A stretch of 64,000 bases of DNA. It comes from Shewanella glacialipiscicola. Lineage in GTDB: Bacteria > Pseudomonadota > Gammaproteobacteria > Enterobacterales > Shewanellaceae. The stretch covers positions 1 to 64,000 of the forward strand of contig NZ_JAKILU010000014.1 in assembly GCF_023283485.1 (NCBI RefSeq). Direction: 5' to 3'. The first letter of the stretch is position 1. Each line of letters starts with the position of its first letter. Below the pieces are notes generated by a model. That model made no database searches. It saw only the letters and a program-made list of their open reading frames with translations, and was not told the origin of the DNA. Of this stretch, positions 36,748 through 45,364 are shown in pieces. Made by a program: the position numbers and the translations under genes.

Positions 36748-37518
36748 TTAATTGAGTGCAAAACGTATAGGCACTGTGACCTTATAATGATTCGCTAACT
36801 TTGGCGCAGGGGCCTCAAACTGCCAAGTCTCAACCGCTTGTAGTGCCGCTTGATCTAACAAACTAAATCCAGAACTTTTAACCAGTGTTAGCGCCAGTTG
36901 TTCCCCTAATGCATTAAACATCACTTCAATTGTTACCGTACCTTCTAGCCCTTTTCTACGCGCTATCCGTGGGTATTCAGGCTTAGGTGGTTGCGTAGCA
37001 AAAAGTGGCTTTGTTAATTCCACTATGTTGGTTTTAGCACTCGAGGTATCAGGTTTGGCCGTACTGGTGGTTGATTCTGTTGGCTCTATATTGATATTTT
37101 TATCCACTAAATCGGCAGCAACATCTTGTATCGCCAAAGCTTTATTTAATATTGAGGTTGAAGGTGTTGCTAGGTTCTGCTCAATTTTTTTCGCCACTGT
37201 AGCGTTATCCGCCGCAGCAACTATCGACTTATCTATTGGTTTTGACCTTAACCGTGTTTTAGCCGCGTTGTTAATATTTTTCGTACTGGATTTGGATTGC
37301 TGTATAGGCGTGGCACTCGTGTTTGCTGCGGCGCTGACACTTTTATTCGGCGCGATAAAGCTCAACGTGACACGATTTTGATTCGTGTCGACAGATGACT
37401 TTGCCGCACTTAATAGCGGCGAGTTTTGTAGCATCGCGGCCGAAGGCTGTGAGGCGATAACCCCGGTTTGTATCGCAATCGTCAAGGCGCCAAAAGCCAA
37501 ATATCGTTTCGGTGTCAC
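36748..37518 (-). CDS. tonB: TonB energy-transducing protein
   Basis: A 256-aa protein with a short hydrophobic N-terminal segment (LAFGALTIAIQTGVIA), a long periplasmic linker rich in Ser, Thr, Ala and Asn, and the C-terminal receptor-contacting domain PEYPRIARRKGLEGTVTIEV...WQFEAP. The linker lacks the usual Pro-Lys/Pro-Glu run. The start is a GTG. It lies divergently from hugA across the Fur box and is followed by exbB. Confidence 0.88.
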   Translation of the reverse strand: MTPKRYLAFGALTIAIQTGVIASQPSAAMLQNSPLLSAAKSSVDTNQNRVTLSFIAPNKSVSAAANTSATPIQQSKSSTKNINNAAKTRLRSKPIDKSIVAAADNATVAKKIEQNLATPSTSILNKALAIQDVAADLVDKNINIEPTESTTSTAKPDTSSAKTNIVELTKPLFATQPPKPEYPRIARRKGLEGTVTIEVMFNALGEQLALTLVKSSGFSLLDQAALQAVETWQFEAPAPKLANHYKVTVPIRFALN

Positions 37519-37580
37519 AGCAATCTCTTATCCATAAAAACATTTCGCTAATTAAGATACTGCAATATAAACAAGATCGC

Positions 37581-37601
37581 AAATGATAATGATTAGCATT
37601 T
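37581..37601. promoter_or_regulatory. Fur box between tonB and hugA
   Basis: AAATGATAATGATTAGCATTT matches the Fur consensus GATAATGATAATCATTATC in the usual overlapping-dyad way and is a near-palindrome. It lies 63 bp before tonB and 174 bp before hugA, so one site may control both directions under iron repression. Confidence 0.88.
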
Positions 37602-37774
37602 GATCTATTTTATTATCTCAGGTAGAGTGCCTGCAATAGCTCGACTGAGCGCTTAAAAAAACAGCTAAGCTGCTAATTTACCCACTTAATTGGCCATGAG
37701 TTTGTTTGATAACAATCTATAAACTCAGCATTAAATTACGCAGTAACCGCTGATTATCACTTGAGGATGAAGAG

Positions 37775-39880
37775 ATGAAGAAAAAGCCGTTAGTGATCGC
37801 TATGGCGATAGCACTCAATGGTACGGCCCTTGGTTTAACGGCGCTCAGTTTTACTGTTGCGGCTGAAGAAAGCAAAGCGCCTATTATTCAACAGGATGTG
37901 CAAAAAAAGCTAATCACAACCGAATTTGATGAAGTATTAGTGAGCGCAACAAGAGTCAGCGAAAAAGCGTCCGAAACCAGTCGCAGTGTTGCTGTGGTGG
38001 GTGAAGAACAACTCGCCGTTGCTCAAGCATCGTCCGTTGCCGATGCCCTTAAAAACGAAGCGAACATCACGCTGACTAATGGCCCAAGAGCATCATCACA
38101 AGGGGTTGAGATCCGTGGTTTAAGTGGCGATCGAGTATTACAAACGATAGACGGTGCAAGGCAAAACACTAGCTCTGGCCACCGAGGATCTTATTTTATG
38201 GATCCAGAGTTATTGAAATCTATAGAAGTATTACGTGGTCCCGCGAGTAGCTTATGGGGCAGCGGAGCTTTGGGTGGCGTTGTCGCGCAGAACACTAAAT
38301 CGGCACAGGATTTTTTAGCGGCCAATGAGACTTTTGGTGGGTATTTCAAACAAGGTTATGAAACCAATGGCTCGCGCACTAAAACCAGTGGTGCTATTTA
38401 TGGTCAACAAGACAGCATCGATTGGGTATTGAACGGCTCTTACACCGACTCAAATAATATAAAAACTGGCAATGACGAAACCCTAAACAACAGTGCATCT
38501 AACGGCAGTAGTGGTTTAGCCAAATTAGGTTGGCAGGCCGATGAAGCGTCACGGTTAGAATTATCAGCAAGAGTGAATAAAACCAACGAATTAGTGCCAA
38601 GTAATCCTGCTGCGGCGGTGAGTAGCTCAGTGCCTTTGGTACGCCGCAAGACAGACGATCAAAATATCACCGTAAACTACAGTTTTAACCCTGCTAATAA
38701 TCCGTATCTGGATACTAAGATGCAAGTGTATTGGAACAGTACTGACTACGATGAAGACCGCATTACTAAAGGCCAGCAAGACAGCACTGAGTATCGCACT
38801 GTGGGCATTAATCTCAATAACAGTTCGCGTTTGGGCAGCACTTTACTGACCTACGGTGTTGACGGCTATCGCGATACCATAGAAACGCAGCGTGATGATT
38901 CTGGACAAGTGGGCCAACGTCCGGGGGATATTGATGGTGAAACCACAGTGTTGGGTGCTTTTACGCGCGCAGATATTGAGCTGACAAAGACATTAAATCT
39001 CGATGCAGGTCTGCGTTATGATCGCTATAAAAATGACAGTAATAACCTTAATTTATCATCCGATGACAATGAGTTATCACCTTCGCTGGGTTTAATTTGG
39101 CAAACACAATCTTGGTTAACCTTAAGTGCTCGTTACGATCAAGCCTTTCGCGCGCCAACGGTAGAAGAGATGTTTTCAAGTGGTACCCACTATTGCATTC
39201 CGCCTATTCCTGGATTTTTACCCCAAGGTTTGTGTAATACGTTTGCGACCAATCCTGATTTAAAGTCTGAAACCGCGCGTAATAAAGAAATCAAAGCAGA
39301 CTTACGTTTCAGTGAGTTAGCGGGTGATGATGAGCTGGCGTTGACCTTTAATATCTTCCGTAACGATGTGGATGATTTTATCGTGCAGCAGGTATCTAAC
39401 CCATGGCGCGGTATTCCAGGATTCGAGCAAACGACCTCGTGGAATAACGTTGAAGATGCGCGCTTAACTGGTTTTGAAATTAGCAGCCGTTACCGTATCG
39501 GTCAGACTCATTTGGCGATGAATTATGGTCAAACTCACGGTGAAGATCGCAAAAGCGGTGATGATATTGAGGGGATACCCGCCAATAAATTTAATGTCGA
39601 TTTATCCCAAGGCATTATGGATGGCGACATGAAACTCGGCACGCGGGTCACTTATGTGGCGACGCAATCAAATACGCCTGATGGCTTTAAAGTGGCGAAA
39701 TACGAAGACTATACTCTCTGGGATGTGTATGTTGCATGGGAGCCTACGATGGGTGCTATGGCTGGCGTTAGAGTCGATTTTGCCATTGAAAACATCGGTG
39801 ATGAACAGTACTTACAAGCGTGGCAAACATTACAACAACCGGGCCGTAACATGAAGTTATCGGCACGCTATATGTTCTAA
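37775..39880 (+). CDS. hugA: TonB-dependent haem receptor
   Basis: A 701-aa outer-membrane receptor that takes up haem. Signal peptide KKKPLVIAMAIALNGTALGL..., a TonB-box-like FDEVLVSATR near residue 51, plug domain with VEIRGLSGDRVLQTIDGARQ and VLRGPASSLWGSGALGGVV, and a beta-barrel with the haem-receptor segment FRAPTVEEMFSSGTH near 462 and terminal aromatic in LSARYMF. TGAGGATGAAGAG precedes the ATG. First gene of hugA-hugX-hugZ. Confidence 0.95.
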   Translation: MKKKPLVIAMAIALNGTALGLTALSFTVAAEESKAPIIQQDVQKKLITTEFDEVLVSATRVSEKASETSRSVAVVGEEQLAVAQASSVADALKNEANITLTNGPRASSQGVEIRGLSGDRVLQTIDGARQNTSSGHRGSYFMDPELLKSIEVLRGPASSLWGSGALGGVVAQNTKSAQDFLAANETFGGYFKQGYETNGSRTKTSGAIYGQQDSIDWVLNGSYTDSNNIKTGNDETLNNSASNGSSGLAKLGWQADEASRLELSARVNKTNELVPSNPAAAVSSSVPLVRRKTDDQNITVNYSFNPANNPYLDTKMQVYWNSTDYDEDRITKGQQDSTEYRTVGINLNNSSRLGSTLLTYGVDGYRDTIETQRDDSGQVGQRPGDIDGETTVLGAFTRADIELTKTLNLDAGLRYDRYKNDSNNLNLSSDDNELSPSLGLIWQTQSWLTLSARYDQAFRAPTVEEMFSSGTHYCIPPIPGFLPQGLCNTFATNPDLKSETARNKEIKADLRFSELAGDDELALTFNIFRNDVDDFIVQQVSNPWRGIPGFEQTTSWNNVEDARLTGFEISSRYRIGQTHLAMNYGQTHGEDRKSGDDIEGIPANKFNVDLSQGIMDGDMKLGTRVTYVATQSNTPDGFKVAKYEDYTLWDVYVAWEPTMGAMAGVRVDFAIENIGDEQYLQAWQTLQQPGRNMKLSARYMF

Positions 39881-40011
39881 GTCGCGCATTGAAGAAGCTT
39901 GATCTTCGTGTTGATGGCGTTAAAACCCATCAACGCGGCCAATACATTTATATCGGTGAGCAAGTATTTTATCTGCGACCACTTAGTAGCCACTCTATTT
40001 GGAGAACATTA

Positions 40012-40566
40012 ATGAAGATGACACTCGATACCGAGCTTGATGTTGCGTCAGACTTAACCGCTCAGCAAATTGAGCAACAGGCGCAATTACGTCAACGATT
40101 TGAGCAACAAGCCGATTTAATGCCGGCGCAACTCGCCAGTGAACTCGGTATTGCCGAGCTTGATGTGGTTGCTGCATTGCCGCCGGAGCAAGTGGTATTT
40201 GTGCCTCTGGCTCAGTTAGATGAATTATTACAAGCCTTACCCCTGTGGGGCAAGTTAACTACGATTGTGATGCTTTCAGGCAGTGTGTTTGAATTTAAAG
40301 GTGACTTCCCTCTGGGTAAATATGCCCACGGTTATTATAACCTTTACAGCAAGGGCGACGGCTTACACGGGCACCTTAATGTCGATACCATGCGTGCCAT
40401 TGCATTAATCAGTCGACCATTTCGAGGCAGTGAAAGCCACTCGATTAACTTTTTTGGCAGTGCTGGCGAAGTGGTATTTAAAGTGTATTTAGGCCGCGAT
40501 AAACAAAGGGCGTTATTTCCTGAGCAAGTTCGCCAATTTAAAGCGCTGGCAACGGCCTTTACATAA
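40012..40566 (+). CDS. hugX: Cytosolic haem-utilisation carrier protein, HutX/ChuX type
   Basis: A 184-aa HutX-family protein that binds haem in the cytoplasm and hands it to HugZ. Family core: VVAALPPEQVVFVPLAQLDE, TTIVMLSGSVFEFKGDFPLG, GYYNLYSKGDGLHGHLN and KVYLGRDKQRALFPEQVRQF. The start at 40012 is chosen because TTGGAGAACATTA precedes it and the length then fits the family (~170). The frame is open for 41 further codons back to a TTG at 39889 next to the hugA stop; that stretch has no binding site but reads like HemP in part. Confidence 0.9.
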   Translation: MKMTLDTELDVASDLTAQQIEQQAQLRQRFEQQADLMPAQLASELGIAELDVVAALPPEQVVFVPLAQLDELLQALPLWGKLTTIVMLSGSVFEFKGDFPLGKYAHGYYNLYSKGDGLHGHLNVDTMRAIALISRPFRGSESHSINFFGSAGEVVFKVYLGRDKQRALFPEQVRQFKALATAFT

Positions 40567-40615
40567 CAACAATCAAGCCGCTGAATTAACTTATTATATT
40601 TAAGGAACATAACTC

Positions 40616-41173
40616 ATGAAGCCTGAAATAACCGAACAAGAAAAGCGTTTAAGGGACAAGCTGTTACCTGAAATAGAAGCTTTTAAACAACAACATAAAA
40701 GCTTACAGCTAGCCACGCTTGGTATTGATGGACAGCCAAATGCTAGCTACGCACCTTTTGCGCTGGCCGATGATGGTTTTTACATATTGGTCAGTGATTT
40801 AGCTCGTCATGGGCATAACCTTAAGCACTCGGCTAAAGTCTCGGTCATGTTAGTTGAAGATGAAACTGTGGCTAAATCAGTTTTTGCCCGCAAACGTTTA
40901 ACCTTTGATGCGATTGCCGAAGTGGTTCCCCGTGGCAGTCCAGCCTTTAGCAAAGGGGTTGGCGTGTTGTCAGCGCGGTTTGGTGAAATGTCTGATAATC
41001 TTGCCGCATTAACCGATTTTAACTTATACAAACTCGCGCCCCATCAGGGATTATATGTAAAAGGTTTCGGCCAAGCTTTTGTTCTTAGTGGTGTAGAGTT
41101 ATTAGACGTGGGTTGGAAGCGTGATGGGCACCATGGTTCAGCCCAGCTGACTGAAAACACACAGTTGGCTTAA
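40616..41173 (+). CDS. hugZ: Haem-utilisation protein, HutZ/HugZ type
   Basis: A 185-aa split-barrel (pyridoxamine-oxidase-like) protein that degrades haem to release iron. Markers are ATLGIDGQPNASYAPFALADDG, ILVSDLARHGHNL and the C-terminal haem-ligand segment GWKRDGHHGSAQ. TTAAGGAACATAACTC precedes the ATG. Last gene of the hug operon, closed by a terminator. Confidence 0.94.
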   Translation: MKPEITEQEKRLRDKLLPEIEAFKQQHKSLQLATLGIDGQPNASYAPFALADDGFYILVSDLARHGHNLKHSAKVSVMLVEDETVAKSVFARKRLTFDAIAEVVPRGSPAFSKGVGVLSARFGEMSDNLAALTDFNLYKLAPHQGLYVKGFGQAFVLSGVELLDVGWKRDGHHGSAQLTENTQLA

Positions 41174-41209
41174 CGTTCAATATCACTACTTTAATGAGTA
41201 TATATAACC

Positions 41210-41236
41210 AAACCCGCACTTGATGCGGGTTTGGCT
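41210..41236 (+). terminator. Terminator after hugZ
   Basis: AAACCCGCA-CTTGA-TGCGGGTTT followed by GGCTTTT. It ends the hug operon. Confidence 0.85.
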
Positions 41237-41328
41237 TTTATTATTTAGGTATAATATCCCGCGGCAGGCGTTTTTATTCATGCCGATGTTAATGTTTGAC
41301 CTGCAATCCCACCTTAAGGATATCAAGA

Positions 41329-43272
41329 ATGAGCGAGCCAACAGCTAAGCCGCCTGAACCCATTCAATCTGTTGCCGAACCATTGAACAGCTCACAGGGA
41401 AGCGCTCATCAAGCGGCTAATGTTACAGATAATATTACAAATAATGTTACAGATAACGTCACTGATAACATTACGTTAAATGTAACGGCAAAGGATAAAA
41501 CTAACGCCTTTGACAGACAAAGGTCAGTGCTACCTTGGATTGCGGGGTTTCTCAAGCCTTACAAAATGAAAGTCGTCGCCTCGATTATTTTTCTCATAAT
41601 AGGTTCACTTGCTTGGTTATCCCTCGGCCAAGGTGTGCGGCTGATGGTCGATGAAGGCTTTGTGCGTGATAACGCGCAAAGGCTTAATGAAATCATATTA
41701 TTCGTGCTGGGGATCACGGCGCTGAGTGGCGCTGCTGTGTTCTGCCGTTTTTATTTAATGACTTGGCTGGGTGAGCGCGTCAGTGCTGATATCCGCCTTA
41801 CTGTTTATAACCAATTACTTAAACTATCGCCTGCATTTTATGCCAAGGTGCGAACGGGTGAAGTGATCTCTCGTTTTACCGCCGACTCTACCTTGCTACA
41901 AACCGTGGTGGGATCAAGCCTTTCTATGGCTTTGCGCTCTAGTGTCACTGTGCTCGGTGGTTTGGTCATGATGGGGATTACCAGTGTAAAGATGACATTA
42001 TTGGTGTTATTAGCAGTGCCTTTAGTATTAGGGCCAGTGCTATTTTTTGGCAGTAAAGTGCGCGTACTGGCGCGTGAAAGCCAAGATAGAGTTGCCGATC
42101 TTGGTGCTTATGTGGATGAGACGCTGCACGAGATCCATACAGTACAAGCCTATGGCCATGAGGATAAAGACCGCAGCTTATTTAACTCCCGCATCGAAGA
42201 CGTCATGACGGCAGCCAGTGGGCGGATCCGATATCGCGCTATGTTGATTTCGTCAGTTATGTTTTTAAGTATTTCAGCCATAGTGCTGGTGACTTGGGTG
42301 GGAGCGCAAGATGTGATGGTTGGCAAGATGACGGGCGGCGAATTGTCTGCGTTTATGTTTTATGCTGTTATGGTTGCTGGTGCAGTAGCCACCATCAGTG
42401 AGGTTATCGGAGACATTCAGCGAGCATCGGGCGCCGCCGAGCGGTTAATTGAGCTGGCTGAAACGCAAGTCGATATTCCTGTCGCTGCAAATCCTGTGAC
42501 GTTACCGATAAATGTGCGTGGCGAGCTAGTGATAGAAGGCCTCAGTTTTGCCTACCCAGAACACGATACCTTAGTATTAAAACAGCTCAATATAACAATT
42601 GCTGCGGGCGAGCGGGTCGCGCTAGTTGGCCCTAGTGGTGCAGGTAAAAGTACATTATTCCAGCTGTTACAGCGTTTTTATGTGCCGTCTAATGGGCGTA
42701 TTCGATTAGACGGAATTGATATTGCCGATCTGACGCCCCAGCATTTACGTACCCAATTTGCCCTAGTGCCGCAGGATTCAGTTATTTTTGCTACCAGTGT
42801 GCTTGAAAATGTGCGCTATGGACGAGTCGATGCGAGTGAGCAAGAAGTGATTGATGCTTGTATTGCGGCGCGTGCCCACGAGTTTATTAGTGAATTTAGT
42901 GAAGGTTATCAAACCTATTTAGGCGAACGTGGCGTGCGGCTTTCTGGCGGACAAAAGCAACGTATCGCAATTGCACGGGCGATTTTAGCTGATAGACAGA
43001 TATTGTTACTCGATGAAGCGACCAGTGCTTTAGATGCGGTGAGTGAACAAAAAGTGAAGCAAGCGTTAGATGTATTAATGGTGGGAAAAACGACGTTGAT
43101 TATCGCCCATCGTCTATCAACTGTCATTAATGCGGACAGAATTTTTGTATTTGATAAAGGGGAAATAATTGCCTGTGGTCGCCACCATGAACTGATGCAA
43201 TCGAATGATTTATATCGTGAGTTTGCCAGTTTGCAATTGTTAACCGAAGAGGCTAATGCCAGTTTTACCTAA
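41329..43272 (+). CDS. ABCB/MsbA-type ABC exporter (half-transporter)
   Basis: A 647-aa fused membrane-plus-ATPase exporter. Six membrane helices span residues ~80-370 and the nucleotide-binding domain ~400-640: Walker A GPSGAGKST, Q-loop LVPQDS, signature LSGGQKQRIA, Walker B ILLLDEATSALDA, switch IIAHRLSTV. An unusual Asn-Val-Thr repeat fills residues 31-53. The ATG at 41329 has TTAAGGATATCAAG upstream; the frame extends 11 codons further. Lipid or drug export is likely by family; the substrate is unknown. Confidence 0.9.
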   Translation: MSEPTAKPPEPIQSVAEPLNSSQGSAHQAANVTDNITNNVTDNVTDNITLNVTAKDKTNAFDRQRSVLPWIAGFLKPYKMKVVASIIFLIIGSLAWLSLGQGVRLMVDEGFVRDNAQRLNEIILFVLGITALSGAAVFCRFYLMTWLGERVSADIRLTVYNQLLKLSPAFYAKVRTGEVISRFTADSTLLQTVVGSSLSMALRSSVTVLGGLVMMGITSVKMTLLVLLAVPLVLGPVLFFGSKVRVLARESQDRVADLGAYVDETLHEIHTVQAYGHEDKDRSLFNSRIEDVMTAASGRIRYRAMLISSVMFLSISAIVLVTWVGAQDVMVGKMTGGELSAFMFYAVMVAGAVATISEVIGDIQRASGAAERLIELAETQVDIPVAANPVTLPINVRGELVIEGLSFAYPEHDTLVLKQLNITIAAGERVALVGPSGAGKSTLFQLLQRFYVPSNGRIRLDGIDIADLTPQHLRTQFALVPQDSVIFATSVLENVRYGRVDASEQEVIDACIAARAHEFISEFSEGYQTYLGERGVRLSGGQKQRIAIARAILADRQILLLDEATSALDAVSEQKVKQALDVLMVGKTTLIIAHRLSTVINADRIFVFDKGEIIACGRHHELMQSNDLYREFASLQLLTEEANASFT

Positions 43273-43280
43273 GGGCAAAG

Positions 43281-43306
43281 CCCAGTGACACGTTTCATTC
43301 ACTGGG
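43281..43306. terminator. Possible bidirectional terminator hairpin
   Basis: CCCAGTGA pairs with TCACTGGG between two convergent genes. No T-run follows on either strand, so the terminator role is uncertain. Confidence 0.4.
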
Positions 43307-43317
43307 ATAGCTGAGGC

Positions 43318-44919
43318 TCATACGTGGTCTTTAAGCTCGCGGCGCAAAATTTTACCGACGGTGCTTTTAGGCAATTGGCTCATAAACTCAATCACTTTAG
43401 GTAGCTTATAGGCGGTTAATTGCTTACGGCAATAGAGTAGGATGTCACTTTTCTGTTGCTCTTGGTCAACACCATTATCTTTGAGTACGATAAAGGCTTT
43501 GACCGCTTCCCCAGAATGCTCATCTTTTATCCCGATAACCGCGCATTCGATCACATTAGGGTGGCTGGCTAATACGTTTTCTACTTCGTTAGGATAAACG
43601 TTAAAACCAGAGACAATGATCATATCCTTTTTGCGGTCAACAATCTGATGAAACCCTTCTTCGGTGGCAATGGCGATATCACCAGTTCTGAAAAAGCCAT
43701 CTGCAGTAATAGCATTAGCGGTTTCTTGTGGATTATTCCAATAACCTTGCATCACCTGTGGGCCGCGCACGGCTAATTCTCCGGCGGTGCCGAGGGGGGC
43801 TTCAAGGTTATTTTCATCTAACAGTTTAACCTCTGTGCCAATCACAGGTTTACCAATAGTGCCAAGCTTTTGATAGCCGGGTGCATTAAGTGAAACAACC
43901 GGTGAGGTCTCAGATAATCCATACCCTTCGCTAATCATGTTGCCTGTGGTCTGTTGCCAAATATTCGCCGCTGCAGCGGTGAGTGCAGTGCCGCCTGATA
44001 TAGTGATTTTCAAATGGCTAAAGTCCAGCGCCTTAAACTCGGGTTGATGGCATAGGGCGACAAACAGGGTATTGAGGCCTGCAAATCCCGTGAAGGGGTA
44101 TTTGGCGAGTGTCTTAATTAAGCCACTAATATCACGCGGATTTGGAATTAATACCGAGCAACCACCGCACTCGAAATACAGTACTAAGTTCACCATAAAA
44201 GCGTAAATATGGTAAATCGGCAGTGGCGCAACAAAGATATCTTCACCTTCGGTGATGACACTGCCAATGCGGGATTTTACCTGCGCGGCATTGGCGAGCA
44301 TATTACCGTGGGTCAACATGGCACCCTTAGACAGTCCAGTGGTGCCGCCGGTATATTGCAATGCACTGAGAGTCGCCAATGTAGGGGCTACGCGAGTAAA
44401 GCTAAGTTCAGCACCTTGTTTAAGAATTTGGCAAAACTCAATATTTTTAAGCCTTGTTTTAGGCTGCACCTGTGGGTCAATTAAATCCAACGGATGGGTG
44501 GAAATGACTAGTTCTATTTGGGTGCTGTCGATAACTTTGGCTAAGGTCGGTAATAAGTCGGACAGTACCACCAACGCTGTGGCGCCAGAATCATTAAACT
44601 GATGAATTAACTCGCGTTCGGTATATAAGGGGTTGGTATTAACCAGAATAAGACCCGCCCTGATTGCACCATAAGCAGCAATGACAAACTGGGTAATGTT
44701 AGGTAATTGAATCGCAATGCGATCGCCGGGTTTGAGTGAGGTTTTATTTTGTAAGTAGGCGGCAAAGTAGCGTGAATCGCGTTCTATTTCATTAAAACTG
44801 CTGGTTTTACCTAGGCAGGCATAGGCGGGTTTATCGCCATAACGTAGGCTGGTTTTCTCAATCAAATCGACAAGTGAGCTGTAGTTTAGTTTAAGTTGAG
44901 AGTCTTGATCATATGCCAT
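43318..44919 (-). CDS. fadD: Long-chain fatty acid--CoA ligase
   Basis: A 533-aa AMP-forming acyl-CoA synthetase. Motifs: ATP-binding LQYTGGTTGLSKGAMLTHGN near residue 187, EGYGLSETSPVVS near 333, and FFRTGDIAI with IIVSGFNVYPNEVENVLASH; the C-terminal catalytic lysine lies in PKSTVGKILRREL. It activates fatty acids for beta-oxidation. Slightly shorter than E. coli FadD (561). Stand-alone; other Shewanella acyl-CoA ligase paralogues may exist elsewhere. Confidence 0.92.
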   Translation of the reverse strand: MAYDQDSQLKLNYSSLVDLIEKTSLRYGDKPAYACLGKTSSFNEIERDSRYFAAYLQNKTSLKPGDRIAIQLPNITQFVIAAYGAIRAGLILVNTNPLYTERELIHQFNDSGATALVVLSDLLPTLAKVIDSTQIELVISTHPLDLIDPQVQPKTRLKNIEFCQILKQGAELSFTRVAPTLATLSALQYTGGTTGLSKGAMLTHGNMLANAAQVKSRIGSVITEGEDIFVAPLPIYHIYAFMVNLVLYFECGGCSVLIPNPRDISGLIKTLAKYPFTGFAGLNTLFVALCHQPEFKALDFSHLKITISGGTALTAAAANIWQQTTGNMISEGYGLSETSPVVSLNAPGYQKLGTIGKPVIGTEVKLLDENNLEAPLGTAGELAVRGPQVMQGYWNNPQETANAITADGFFRTGDIAIATEEGFHQIVDRKKDMIIVSGFNVYPNEVENVLASHPNVIECAVIGIKDEHSGEAVKAFIVLKDNGVDQEQQKSDILLYCRKQLTAYKLPKVIEFMSQLPKSTVGKILRRELKDHV

Positions 44920-45364
44920 GCTGAACTACCTCAAAGATGATGTTTATTAGTTGTTATTATTTTCGAGTTAAACAGATGTTTAGATTAGAGGGTGTTAGCA
45001 CTAGAGGTCAATGCTTATCGCGAAAAACATCGTTATGCCAATAATGCTATCTTTATGTAAAAAAAGTCTTTTTACTCTAAAGTCTAGGGCTTAACTGTAG
45101 CTTAAGTTTGAACTTTTTGATTGTGTTTTGGCTGTGCTTTAATATTGGCTTGAGTGAATTTTTGTACGACAATAAGTTAAATATTAGTTAATTTAACTTG
45201 CAGCGGTATCAAAAGATAGCGTGGATAATCAATATCATGGTTTGACTATCGATGGCATGGTGAGTTTATCTGTAGTGATGTTAAATGGATGGCATAAATC
45301 AGCACTTAAGTTTGTTCCTTCAGTGCTGATTTAACGGTTAATACTGTTCATTAAAGGTTAAGTT
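44920..45364. other. Intergenic region between fadD and ccoG
   Basis: About 445 bp hold the fadD promoter region and the 3' flank of ccoG. A hairpin AAATCAGCACT/AGTGCTGATTT at 45296-45332 lies just past ccoG and may be its terminator, though its T-run is short. A GTTTGAAC at 45107-45114 resembles half of a PsrA/fatty-acid operator; no full dyad is seen. Confidence 0.4.
45296..45332 (-). terminator. Hairpin downstream of ccoG
   Basis: Perfect 11-bp arms AAATCAGCACT and AGTGCTGATTT around a 15-base loop, 33 bp past the ccoG stop. The T-tract is only three bases. Confidence 0.5.
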
